A stretch of 17,918 nucleotides of DNA, from NCBI GenBank assembly GCA_900755985.1, contig CAAEIL010000243.1:1-17918 (forward strand). Direction: 5' to 3'. Made by a program: the position numbers and the translations under genes. Numbering within the stretch: position 1 is the first letter of the stretch; every line of letters starts with the position of its first letter. The notes beneath the pieces were generated by a model. The model searched no databases. It was not told the DNA's origin and was given only the letters and a program-made list of their open reading frames with translations. Origin of the DNA: Bacteroidales bacterium. Its GTDB lineage: Bacteria > Bacteroidota > Bacteroidia > Bacteroidales > Muribaculaceae. This document shows, piece after piece, positions 1-8,199 of the stretch.

Positions 1-263
1 CCGGCACGGACATCACCGTGCGCAAACTTCCCGTAGCCGCCAACGGATACGCCCGCGCCATCGGGCAGGCCGACGGCCTGCTGAAAATCATCACCGAGTC
101 CACGACAGGACGGATTGCCGGCATACACTACGTAGGTCCGGCCGCCGACACCCTTGTGGGCGAAGCACAGACTGCCGTTGCCACCGGAATGACCGCCGCC
201 GAACTTCTCGCCATCGTCCATCCCCACCCCACCCTCACCGAACTTTTCACAGCCGCTCTCTGA
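1..263 (+). CDS. lpdA: Dihydrolipoyl dehydrogenase, C-terminal part (5' end outside window)
   Basis: The window opens inside this gene; the frame runs from base 3 to TGA at 261-263, so only about 86 C-terminal residues are visible. They match the dimerisation domain of class I pyridine nucleotide-disulfide oxidoreductases. The end carries HPHPTLTE, in which the second His and the Glu five residues later form the His-Glu dyad of dihydrolipoyl dehydrogenases; the stretch GIHYVGPAADTLVGEA is also typical of Lpd. Family knowledge: the enzyme is the FAD-dependent E3 subunit reoxidising dihydrolipoamide in 2-oxoacid dehydrogenase complexes or the glycine cleavage system, in the cytoplasm. The redox-active CxxxxC and the FAD/NAD domains are upstream and unseen, so mercuric reductase-like relatives cannot be formally excluded, but the HPT..E end favours Lpd. 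The next gene begins 21 bases downstream. Confidence 0.88.
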   Translation, partial: GTDITVRKLPVAANGYARAIGQADGLLKIITESTTGRIAGIHYVGPAADTLVGEAQTAVATGMTAAELLAIVHPHPTLTELFTAAL

Positions 264-284
264 TACGGCACAAACCATTCCGCG

Positions 285-1217
285 ATGAAAACCGTCATCC
301 GCTTTTTCTCTTACATAGTCATATATGCCGTCATTATCATAGTCCTTGCAGTCATTGGCATATTGATGATATGCGTAGGCAGTCCGACAGTACAAGGCCG
401 CGTTCTGCCCACACAGGCACGCTTTTACAATGCCGCCGACACCACACGCATCGACAGCATACTCATAGCCGCGGCTGCCGCCCGTCTGGACAGCCCCAAC
501 GAGCGAGTGGCATGGCTGGGCCGGCAATTCATAGGCACCCCTTATGTGGCACATACCCTCGAATGTGACTCGACTGACGGACGCGAATATCTCACCGTCA
601 ACATAGGACAGCTTGATTGCACGACATTTGTCGAGACAGTAGCCACTATGGCGATAACCCTCGGCGAAGGGCGCACATCGTGGCGCGACTACGTCTATAA
701 CCTGGAGCGCCTCCGCTACCGTTCGGGCGAAATGAACGGCTACGCCTCGCGTCTGCACTATATCTGCGACTGGGTCATAGACAACAGCTCGCGGGGTCTC
801 ATCAAGGATGTCACCGACCGTTTCGAACCCGTGCGCTACTGTGTGAAGACCATCGAATTCATGAGCGCACACCGCGACCGCTACCCCATGCTCGCCGACT
901 CGACGACATTTGCGCACATCCGCGCAATCGAGGACGGATACCGTGGACACCGCTATCCCTACCTGCGGTCGTCGGACCTCGGCAACAAAGCAGTCATGGC
1001 ACGCCTGCAGAGCGGCGACATCGTGGCCCTGACATCATCTCTCAAAGACCTTGACGTCACGCACATGGGACTCATCATCAAAGACGACAAGGGCATACCG
1101 CATCTGCTGCATGCCTCATCGTCGCTGGGCAAGGTCGTACTATCGATCGAGCCCTTGGCCGAGTTTATGCGCCGCAACCGCTCGCTCACCGGCATCCGCG
1201 TACTTCGTGTCCAATAG
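285..1217 (+). CDS. DUF1460 (N-acetylmuramoyl-L-alanine amidase-like) membrane-anchored hydrolase
   Basis: 310 residues. Residues 5-31 are a strongly hydrophobic segment (YIVIYAVIIIVLAVIGIL), so the protein is anchored in the inner membrane with the rest probably periplasmic, or is exported by an uncleaved signal. The core resembles the DUF1460/NlpC-P60-like cysteine peptidase fold: QLDCTTFVET places the probable nucleophile at Cys112 in a conserved LDC-TFVE motif, and DVTHMGLI supplies the probable catalytic His at about 260, followed by HLLHASS with a further His at about 276. Family knowledge: DUF1460 proteins are linked to cleavage of cell-wall peptide fragments; the exact substrate here is inferred. 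Only 21 bases separate it from the lpdA stop, so transcription from that gene is possible, though the functions are unrelated. No clear terminator follows; the next 228 bases hold the promoter of the DUF2723 gene. Confidence 0.82.
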   Translation: MKTVIRFFSYIVIYAVIIIVLAVIGILMICVGSPTVQGRVLPTQARFYNAADTTRIDSILIAAAAARLDSPNERVAWLGRQFIGTPYVAHTLECDSTDGREYLTVNIGQLDCTTFVETVATMAITLGEGRTSWRDYVYNLERLRYRSGEMNGYASRLHYICDWVIDNSSRGLIKDVTDRFEPVRYCVKTIEFMSAHRDRYPMLADSTTFAHIRAIEDGYRGHRYPYLRSSDLGNKAVMARLQSGDIVALTSSLKDLDVTHMGLIIKDDKGIPHLLHASSSLGKVVLSIEPLAEFMRRNRSLTGIRVLRVQ

Positions 1218-1373
1218 CCGGCCCAATACCAAGGCATACTTGCACCGAACGCAAGGAGCAAAATGCAAGCTTTAAAGACGTGGTGATACGCCCGGTGATG
1301 CGTGGCAAGCCCTGTCCTGCGTCGGTTAAAAAAAATTAACGTGGCGGCAGACTGCTTTGTGACGATTTATCAC

Positions 1374-1381
1374 TACCTTTG
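1374..1381 (+). promoter_or_regulatory. Bacteroidetes -7 box upstream of the DUF2723 gene
   Basis: TACCTTTG matches TAnnTTTG exactly and lies 64 bases before the ATG at 1446. A TTTG at 1356-1359 is only 14 bases upstream, shorter than the usual 19-20, so the -33 partner is uncertain. The predicted start of transcription is near 1388, directly in front of a hairpin. Confidence 0.45.
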
Positions 1382-1391
1382 CCGATTGTTG

Positions 1392-1415
1392 GAGGCCTGT
1401 ACTAAATAAGGCCTC
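1392..1415 (+). other. 5'-leader hairpin of the DUF2723 transcript
   Basis: GAGGCCT (1392-1398) and AGGCCTC (1409-1415) form a perfect 7-base-pair stem with a 10-base loop. If transcription starts near 1388 the hairpin sits at the very 5' end of the mRNA. No T-run follows, so it is not a terminator; protection of the mRNA end or a regulatory role are possibilities, not demonstrated. Confidence 0.4.
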
Positions 1416-1445
1416 TGTTGTCATGGCAATTCATTATCACCATCG

Positions 1446-4400
1446 ATGAAAAGATACAACATTATAAACAATTCGTTAGGCTGGTTATGCTTCGTGATCG
1501 CAGCGGTTTCGTACCTGCTGACCATCGAGCCCACAGCCAGCTTCTGGGACTGCCCGGAATTCATTGCACAAGGTTTTAAACTCGAAGTAGGCCACCCGCC
1601 GGGCAACCCCATCTTCATGCTCACGGCGCGCTTCTTTGTCACCCTGTTCGGAGGCGGCGCGCAGACAGCCGCCATTGCTGTCAACTCCATGTCGGCATTA
1701 CTGTCGGCAGCGACCATTCTGCTGCTGTTCTGGACAATAACGCATCTTGTGCGCAAACTCATTGTCCGTGACGACGCTCAGGACATATCGTGGCTCAAGA
1801 CCGCCATCATAATGGGCGCCGGCTTCTGCGGTGCAATGATGTACGCCTGGAGCGACACATTTTGGTTCTCGGCAGTCGAGGGCGAGGTTTACGCTTTCTC
1901 GTCATTCTGTACAGCCCTGGTATTCTGGCTCATACTCAAATGGGAGAACCGCGCCGACAAGCCTCACTCGGACCGCTATCTTGTTCTGATCGCCTACATC
2001 ATAGGCATCTCGATTGCCGTGCATCTGCTCAACCTGCTGTGCATCCCGGCCATCGTTCTGGTATTCTATTACCGCAAATTCCGCAACACCAACCTTGTAG
2101 GCTCCCTTATAGCCTTGGGCGTCTCGGTGGTTATCATCGCCCTCATACTCTACGGTCTTGTCCCGGGTATCATCGGTATGGCACAGGGCTTCGAGTTGTT
2201 CTTTGTCAACACTCTCGGCTTTAGCTACAACATCGGCGTATTAGTCTACGCCATCCTGCTTGTGGCAGTGCTGATATGGGCCGTACACTCGCTGTACCGT
2301 CAGGACAGCCCCAATAAAATACGCTGGAGCATTTTCCTGGCTGTATTTCTTTCGGGCATCCTTTACATCGCCCACAGCGTGGCCATACTCATTCTGCTGA
2401 CATGTGCATTGGGATTTTATATCTTTTTCTTATGCAAAAAGATTCCGGTACGCATATTCAACGTCATCATCCTCAGCATTTTTGTAATCTTCATAGGCTA
2501 CTCGTCGTATGCCCTGCTGCTCATCCGCGCCAACGCCGACACCCCTATGAACCAGAACGCGCCCGACAACGTCTTCGCATTGTCATCGTACCTCAACCGC
2601 GAGCAGTACGGCGACCGTCCGCTGTTCTCGGGTCCGGTATTTGCCGAGGAGATTAACTGGCACAGCGAACAGACCGCCGAGGGCGAAACCATACGCTATG
2701 CCGCCGTAAAAGAAAACGGCTACCCCGAAATTAAAAATCAACGCGGCCTTATGATGCGCAATGGCGAAGCCATCGACAACGGCGAGGACGTCTATACCAA
2801 AGTTGTCAAAAAATCGCCCGACCAGCCCGACCAATACGTCAAGAAGGAACACAATTCCAATTACGAATATTCGAAGGACATCAGCATGTTCTTCACCCGT
2901 ATGTACAGCTCGGCACCCATGCACGTCGATTCGTACAAGACATGGGCCGGATACGAAAATCCCGACTTAGGCAACATCCCCCAGTCGGTACGCAAAGAAT
3001 GGGCAGACCGCGGATATGTCCTCGAATCGGAAATCAACCCGTATCTGGAGCATCAGAAAGCTATCAATCTCGGCACCGACGAATACGGCGACCCGAACAT
3101 CACTTACGGCTGGGTCGCCGACTTCGGCACCAACCTGCGCTACTTCATCAACTATCAGCTCAACCACATGTACTGGCGCTACTTCATGTGGAACTTCGCC
3201 GGACGTCAGAACGACATCCAGAGTCAGGGCGAGCCCTACGCCGGCAACTGGATTTCGGGCATACCTGTCATAGACAACGCACGACTGGGCGACCAAAGCC
3301 TGCTTCCGGACGAATACGACAAAGACAACGCCGGACACAATGTCTTCTTCATGCTGCCGCTGCTGATGGGCATCTTCGGTCTGCTGTGGCAGGCTCTCAA
3401 GACGCACCGTTATGCTTCCTCACGCGGTATCGAGCAGTTCTGGGTCGTATTCTTCCTGTTCTTCATGACCGGTATCGCTATCGTTTTGTATCTGAATCAG
3501 CCGCCGGGCCAGCCCCGCGAGCGTGACTACGCCTTTGCAGGCTCGTTCTATGCCTTTGCCATCTGGGTAGGCATGGGCGTTCCGGCAATAGCCTGGGCTC
3601 TGAAAGCGCTCTTTGCAAAATATACGGTCAAAGACAGCGCCCCCGCGCCCAAAACCGATACAAAAGCTCTCACCAAGGACGAAAAAGCCGATGCAAACCG
3701 CAGACATCTCGAACATGTCTGGACCATGCAGGACCGTCTGTCTGACGGACTGAAATGGACCGCTGCCGGTATCGCCGTCCTCATTGGCATCATAGTCCCG
3801 CTGCAGGTTGTCTCGCAGACATGGGACGACCACGACCGTTCGGGTCGATACACCACACGCGACTTCGGTATGAACTACCTCAACTCGCTTGACAAAAACG
3901 CCATCATTTTTGTCAACGGCGACAACGACACTTTCCCCCTGTGGTACGCTCAGGAAGTCGAAGGCTGCCGCACCGACGTCAAGGTTGTCAACCTAAGCTA
4001 TCTGTCTACCGACTGGTATGCCAATCAAATACGCTCGGCATCCTATCAGGCCAAGGGCACACCGATGTTTGCCCGGCCTACGGACTATGCTTACAACTCG
4101 CTGCAGTACATCAATTGGAGCGCCGAAGACATCTATAACCTACTTGCCTCCGACGCGCTTGACCCCGAGCATCCGCTGGCCATGCGTTACAACCTGTATC
4201 CCATACCGGCCGACTATGCCGGATGTCAGACCCTGTCCATGCAGTTCAAGGCAAAAGCACAGGCCGCTTCACAGCCTGTCAATATCGACAAGGCCATGAA
4301 AGACTTCTACAACGGGACTGTGCCCGCCGGAGATATCGTAAAAAAGATGTACCCCGAACTGCAGCCCTTCACTTATCCTAATGTCTACACCAGCCTCGAC

Positions 4401-5537
4401 CCCGATGCAATTGCCCGATGCTTCGGCCGCCGTCCCGCCGCTGACTCGCTCGGCAACACAATCATGCAACTCGGCGCGGCCCGTATAGGCTCGGATCAGG
4501 GACGCTTCAACGGTATCCTCAACGACTGGCTGGTTTATGACATAATCTCGCGCTCGGCCAAGGACAACTTCAAGCGGCCCGTCTACTTTGCCTCGACCGT
4601 AGGCCCGTCGTTCTATCCCGGCTGGGAAAACAGCGCCTATGTCACCGGCATGGCCTATCAGATTACGCCCTTCGAGCGTCAGGAAGGCTCCACATCGCCC
4701 GTCGCAGCCAAAGCCTACAACAACATTGTCGGCAAATTCCGCTGGGGCGGCCTTGACACTGCCCGTCCCGGACATCTCTACCTCGACGAGACCGTCCGCT
4801 CGATGGTTGCCTCGACACGCCGCATCATCCTCGAGTCGGCCAAGGAGCTTATGGAATACGGCAACACACCCGCGCCCGAATCCTCACGCAAGATTTCGAA
4901 GCAAAACGGTCTGCCCATACCCCGCACTTATGTCGATATGGCCCAGAACCTTGTCGAACTGATGCAGAAAAAGCTCCCGACCTCGGTATGTCCCATGATG
5001 AAAGGTGTTGACATCATGCTCGCCGAATACTACATACGTCTTGGCATACTCAATCGCTCGAAAGCCCTCATAGCCAAGGGACGTAAAATACTCGACGAAG
5101 CCATTGTCCGCAACGGCGAATTTATCCGCTACTACAACAGCCTGGATGACACCAACCGCCAGAAGGTCAACAGCATCGAACGTCAGAACATGAGCTACAA
5201 CCTGCCTCAGATTGCCGCCGCTATCAACATCGCCGACATAGCCGAGGCCATCATCACCAGTCCGAAGGCCTCTGAAATCACGCAGACCGAACATCTCAAC
5301 GCCCTGGCTAAGATTACCGACGGTATGACCAATCTCAACGTCATATTGTACACTTTCGCCGAGCCTTACGACGCAGGTCTCGACCATCAGCTCAGCACCG
5401 ACCCGCGTACTGCGCCATACTATAACACTATACGCAACTTCAACCGTATGTACGGACTGTCAGTAGACAAAGCGCGCAAAGACGTGGTCCGTAAAGCCGG
5501 AATCACAGAGAATGAATTTTTCAGACTTGCCCGATAA
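1446..5537 (+). CDS. DUF2723 (TMEM260-like) multi-pass membrane glycosyltransferase-like protein
   Basis: 1363 residues. The N-terminus carries the DUF2723 signature: after a membrane segment (about 10-28) comes EPTASFWDCPEF (Asp35, Glu38) and then GHPPGNP (50-55), the loop expected to hold the catalytic acid of GT-C type transferases. More hydrophobic segments follow up to about residue 355, then an extra-membrane region, then segments near 632-650, 665-683, 699-722 and 771-792, with QPPGQPRERDYAF at about 685-697. The remaining 570 or so residues are soluble and include NGDNDTFPLWY (824 onward) and GCRTDVKVVNLS, motifs that recur in the long Bacteroidetes members. Family knowledge: DUF2723 is related to eukaryotic TMEM260 protein O-mannosyltransferases. 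Inference: it transfers a sugar from a lipid carrier to exported proteins or glycans; donor and acceptor are unknown. The ATG at 1446 is chosen because the signature follows directly. A deacetylase gene starts 28 bases after its stop. Confidence 0.88.
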   Translation: MKRYNIINNSLGWLCFVIAAVSYLLTIEPTASFWDCPEFIAQGFKLEVGHPPGNPIFMLTARFFVTLFGGGAQTAAIAVNSMSALLSAATILLLFWTITHLVRKLIVRDDAQDISWLKTAIIMGAGFCGAMMYAWSDTFWFSAVEGEVYAFSSFCTALVFWLILKWENRADKPHSDRYLVLIAYIIGISIAVHLLNLLCIPAIVLVFYYRKFRNTNLVGSLIALGVSVVIIALILYGLVPGIIGMAQGFELFFVNTLGFSYNIGVLVYAILLVAVLIWAVHSLYRQDSPNKIRWSIFLAVFLSGILYIAHSVAILILLTCALGFYIFFLCKKIPVRIFNVIILSIFVIFIGYSSYALLLIRANADTPMNQNAPDNVFALSSYLNREQYGDRPLFSGPVFAEEINWHSEQTAEGETIRYAAVKENGYPEIKNQRGLMMRNGEAIDNGEDVYTKVVKKSPDQPDQYVKKEHNSNYEYSKDISMFFTRMYSSAPMHVDSYKTWAGYENPDLGNIPQSVRKEWADRGYVLESEINPYLEHQKAINLGTDEYGDPNITYGWVADFGTNLRYFINYQLNHMYWRYFMWNFAGRQNDIQSQGEPYAGNWISGIPVIDNARLGDQSLLPDEYDKDNAGHNVFFMLPLLMGIFGLLWQALKTHRYASSRGIEQFWVVFFLFFMTGIAIVLYLNQPPGQPRERDYAFAGSFYAFAIWVGMGVPAIAWALKALFAKYTVKDSAPAPKTDTKALTKDEKADANRRHLEHVWTMQDRLSDGLKWTAAGIAVLIGIIVPLQVVSQTWDDHDRSGRYTTRDFGMNYLNSLDKNAIIFVNGDNDTFPLWYAQEVEGCRTDVKVVNLSYLSTDWYANQIRSASYQAKGTPMFARPTDYAYNSLQYINWSAEDIYNLLASDALDPEHPLAMRYNLYPIPADYAGCQTLSMQFKAKAQAASQPVNIDKAMKDFYNGTVPAGDIVKKMYPELQPFTYPNVYTSLDPDAIARCFGRRPAADSLGNTIMQLGAARIGSDQGRFNGILNDWLVYDIISRSAKDNFKRPVYFASTVGPSFYPGWENSAYVTGMAYQITPFERQEGSTSPVAAKAYNNIVGKFRWGGLDTARPGHLYLDETVRSMVASTRRIILESAKELMEYGNTPAPESSRKISKQNGLPIPRTYVDMAQNLVELMQKKLPTSVCPMMKGVDIMLAEYYIRLGILNRSKALIAKGRKILDEAIVRNGEFIRYYNSLDDTNRQKVNSIERQNMSYNLPQIAAAINIADIAEAIITSPKASEITQTEHLNALAKITDGMTNLNVILYTFAEPYDAGLDHQLSTDPRTAPYYNTIRNFNRMYGLSVDKARKDVVRKAGITENEFFRLAR

Positions 5538-5565
5538 GCCGCATATCCGACCATAGAACTGAAAG

Positions 5566-6186
5566 ATGTTCATTGAACAACCGCCGCTGATATACCGACT
5601 CCTCTTTCCCGAGGCGTTCTGGCGCATAAAACTACCTTCGCGCAGGCCCGTCGTCTATCTTACTTTTGACGACGGGCCGGTGCCCGAGGTAACACCTCAG
5701 GTTCTGGACATTCTTGACAGCCTTAATGTCAAAGCGACATTCTTCATGGTCGGCGACAACGTGCGCCGCCATCCCGAGTTGCTCGAAGAGGTCCGTCGCC
5801 GCGGCCACAGCGTGGGCAACCACACCATGCACCATCTGCAGGGCATGCGCACACGCGGGCGCCGATATATGCGCGACATCACCGAGGCCGACCGCCTCAT
5901 CGGCTCCAACCTGTTCCGTCCCCCGCACGGCATCATGCGCTGGTCGCAGGCCAAAGCCATCAAAAACCGCTACAACATTATAATGTACGATGTAGTATCG
6001 CGCGACTACAACCGTCGCCTCAGCCCCGAACGTGTCCTCGACAACGTGCGGCGCTTTGCCCGCGACGGTTCGATAATCGTGTTCCATGATTCGCTTAAGG
6101 CCCGCGACAACATGCTGCAGGCGATGCCCCAGGCAGTCCGCTGGCTTCTGGACCAAGGCTATGAATTCCACGTCATTCCCTCGTGA
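5566..6186 (+). CDS. NodB-type polysaccharide deacetylase family protein
   Basis: 206 residues with the carbohydrate esterase 4 motifs in order: TFDDGP at 33-38 (catalytic base Asp35, metal-binding Asp36), NHTMHH with His86 and His90 as metal ligands, RPPHG at 118-122, YDVVSRDYN around 141-149, and IVFHDS with His174. The set is complete, so activity on an N- or O-acetylated sugar polymer is plausible. The protein starts almost directly with the domain; there is no signal peptide or membrane segment, which is odd for an enzyme acting on cell-wall glycan and leaves open a cytoplasmic or lipid-linked substrate, or non-classical localisation. It follows the DUF2723 gene by 28 bases and overlaps queG by about 26, so the three are probably one transcript. 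Substrate cannot be told from sequence. Confidence 0.9.
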   Translation: MFIEQPPLIYRLLFPEAFWRIKLPSRRPVVYLTFDDGPVPEVTPQVLDILDSLNVKATFFMVGDNVRRHPELLEEVRRRGHSVGNHTMHHLQGMRTRGRRYMRDITEADRLIGSNLFRPPHGIMRWSQAKAIKNRYNIIMYDVVSRDYNRRLSPERVLDNVRRFARDGSIIVFHDSLKARDNMLQAMPQAVRWLLDQGYEFHVIPS

Positions 6187-7111
6187 GGACAAGGCGCCCA
6201 CGCTGTTGGCGTCCGATATCATTGCCGAAGCACATCGTTGCGGAGCATCGTCTGTCGGTATAGCCCGCGCCGAAACTGTCGGCGAGCATGCCCGAGACCT
6301 TTACGGACACTTCATTGCCGAAGGCCGTCAGGGAGCCATGTCCTGGATGGAGCGAAATGACGAAGTACGCAACGACCCTCGCCTGCTGCTCGACGGCACA
6401 CGCTCGCTCATCGTCTGCCTTTTCAGCTTTCACTCCAAGGCGAGTCAAGCCCCGGGAGCGCCATACGTTTCGCGCTACGCCCTGGGACGCGACTACCACA
6501 AGGTTCTGCGCCGCCGGCTAAAACCGCTTTGCGAGATGCTTGCCGCCGGCGGATTCGCCTCACGTATCTGCATAGACTCGGCACCACTGCGCGAGCGATA
6601 CTGGGCGTCACGCTCAGGCGCTGCGATAATAGGGCTCAACAACTGCCTGATAGTCCCCGGCAAAGGCACATCGTTTGTCATGGCCACCGTGCTGACTACC
6701 GCCTCCCTGACCCCTACCCTGCCATTGTGTCCCGAAGCTGCCGATGGCAGGATAGCTTGCGAGCGTTGCGGTCGTTGTGTCCGTGCATGTCCCACCGGCG
6801 CACTCCACAGCGACGGCTCGGTCGATGCTTCGCGCTGCCTTTGTTACCTCACCATCGAGGCACCTGATGATGTCCCCCTGCCACGTCTTGATAAGAAGTA
6901 CGCCTTCGGCTGCGACGAATGTCGCCTTGCCTGTCCCCACACAGCCGACGACATCCCCTCCGAAATCGCCGACTTCGCTCCCAGAAAGTCAATACTCGAC
7001 ATGACAGCCGACGACTGGCTCGCACTGGACGAGCAACGATACCGGACGTTGTTCAACGGCACTCCCATACGCCGCGCATCGCTTCAGCGTCTGCTCAACA
7101 ATCTCAGATAG
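6161..7111 (+). CDS. queG: Epoxyqueuosine reductase QueG
   Basis: 316 residues from ATG 6161. QueG reduces epoxyqueuosine to queuosine in tRNA wobble position 34, using cobalamin and two 4Fe-4S clusters (family knowledge), in the cytoplasm. Visible signature: RYALGRDYHKVLRRRLKPL in the N-terminal DUF1730 part, CIDSAPLRERYWA with the Asp expected to act as proton donor, then CERCGRCVRACPTGAL with Cys200, 203, 206 and 210, DASRCLCYLTIE, and GCDECRLACP with Cys251, 254 and 258. The frame is open further upstream to an ATG at 6086, but that would put about 45 non-conserved residues inside the deacetylase gene; I prefer 6161, which overlaps the deacetylase by 26 bases. A TTG at 6206 (302 residues) would also keep the whole conserved part. 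Last gene of the probable DUF2723-deacetylase-queG transcript. Confidence 0.9.
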   Translation: MNSTSFPREDKAPTLLASDIIAEAHRCGASSVGIARAETVGEHARDLYGHFIAEGRQGAMSWMERNDEVRNDPRLLLDGTRSLIVCLFSFHSKASQAPGAPYVSRYALGRDYHKVLRRRLKPLCEMLAAGGFASRICIDSAPLRERYWASRSGAAIIGLNNCLIVPGKGTSFVMATVLTTASLTPTLPLCPEAADGRIACERCGRCVRACPTGALHSDGSVDASRCLCYLTIEAPDDVPLPRLDKKYAFGCDECRLACPHTADDIPSEIADFAPRKSILDMTADDWLALDEQRYRTLFNGTPIRRASLQRLLNNLR

Positions 7112-7188
7112 TCAGATTATTATCACCCGTCAAACATGACCTCGGGCGCACTTTGCCGCCCCTTGGTCCCTAAAATCAGAAATAACAA

Positions 7189-7938
7189 GTGCTTTACCTA
7201 TCATGGAACGTCAACGGCTTACGTGCCGTCATAAAAAAGGGATTTACCGAACTTATCGCCGGATTTGACGCCGACTGTATATGCCTGCAGGAAACAAAAA
7301 TCTCGGAAGGCCAGCTCGAAGAGGAATTCGAGGGTTATCACACATTCTTCAACTACGCCGAACGCAAAGGTTACTCGGGAACCGCAGTGCTGTCGCGGCG
7401 GCAACCGCTGTCAGTCACCCGCGGAATAGGCATCGACGCTCACGACCATGAAGGTCGCGTACTGACCCTCGAGTTCGATGACCACTATCTGGTCAACGTT
7501 TATACGCCAAATTCGCAGAACGAACTTGCGCGTCTGGACTACCGGCAGCAGTGGGACCGAGACTTCGCCGACTATGTCGCCGGGCTGGCTAAGCACAAAG
7601 CCGTCATAATTTGCGGCGACCTCAATGTCGCTCACAACGAAATCGACCTTAAGAATCCCAAGACCAACCGCCGCAGCGCCGGATTCACCGACGAGGAACG
7701 CAGCGGACTCAGCGCTTTGCTCGACCGGGGATTCGTCGACACTTTCCGACATCTGCATCCCGACAAGGTACAATATTCGTGGTGGAGTTACCGGATGCGG
7801 GCACGCGAACGCAACGTGGGCTGGCGTATCGATTACTTTCTGACATCAAGCGACTTTGCGCCACGCATAAAATCTGCCGAAATTCTCGACCAAGTTACCG
7901 GCTCGGACCACTGTCCCGTAACATTAAGTTTCGACTGA
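7189..7938 (+). CDS. xth: Exodeoxyribonuclease III (AP endonuclease family)
   Basis: 249 residues. The start is GTG: TAA in the same frame at 7183-7185 rules out anything further upstream, and WNVNGLRA must lie near the N-terminus. Exonuclease III cleaves at abasic sites and degrades one strand of duplex DNA 3' to 5' in base excision repair. The endonuclease/exonuclease/phosphatase fold residues are all present: Asn7 in SWNVNG, Glu35 in CLQETK, SGTAVLSR, GDLNVAHNEIDL with Asp144 and Asn146, YSWWSYRMRARERNVGWRIDY, and GSDHCPV with Asp240 and His241. Length equals the usual 250 or so residues. It begins 77 bases after queG. Immediately after its TGA the same frame stays open for 86 codons of an unrelated winged-helix remnant. 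Confidence 0.93.
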   Translation: MLYLSWNVNGLRAVIKKGFTELIAGFDADCICLQETKISEGQLEEEFEGYHTFFNYAERKGYSGTAVLSRRQPLSVTRGIGIDAHDHEGRVLTLEFDDHYLVNVYTPNSQNELARLDYRQQWDRDFADYVAGLAKHKAVIICGDLNVAHNEIDLKNPKTNRRSAGFTDEERSGLSALLDRGFVDTFRHLHPDKVQYSWWSYRMRARERNVGWRIDYFLTSSDFAPRIKSAEILDQVTGSDHCPVTLSFD

Positions 7939-8199
7939 CCGGGTCTGAGCAGCACCATCATACAAGGAAGCCGGCGTAAAGCCATCAACCGGCTATGGGA
8001 CGCCTTCGAGGGCAAGCTCACCACGTCTAAGTGGGCAAAGATTTGTCACTGTTCGCAAGATACTGCGCTGCGCGACATCCGCGGCCTTATTGACCAAGAT
8101 ATGCTCGTAGCCTCGCATGCCGGCGGCCGAAGCAGCTCGTACGAACTGCCTGCCGACGAGTCCTCAACAACTAAAGGTAGCTGTCGGAGAGAAGATTGA
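7939..8199 (+). pseudogene. Remnant of a Fic-family (DUF4172-like) protein: C-terminal winged-helix only
   Basis: After the exonuclease TGA the same frame continues for 86 sense codons to TGA at 8197-8199. Residues 15-70 read as a winged helix: INRLWDAFEGKLTTSKWAK, then CSQDTALRDIRGLID, then GGRSSSYEL. This pattern (LT-SKWAK-CSQDTALRDI--L---GGRS-SY) is what I recall from the C-terminus of Bacteroidetes Fic/DUF4172 AMP-transferases. No ATG, GTG or TTG start precedes the domain and neither the Fic catalytic motif HPFxxGNGR nor the rest of a Fic protein is present, so it is most likely a decayed remnant. Translation would require read-through of the exonuclease stop or an unusual start. The last 29 bases overlap the tail of gpmA on the other strand. 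The recall of the family is from memory, not a search. Confidence 0.62.

Noticed and set aside
1239..1255. CTTGC/GCAAG inverted repeat after the DUF1460 gene as a terminator
   Set aside because: Only 5 base pairs and no T-run follows.
6086..6160. Upstream ATG extension of queG
   Set aside because: The extra residues are inside the deacetylase gene, overlapping its conserved FHDS motif, and do not resemble QueG.
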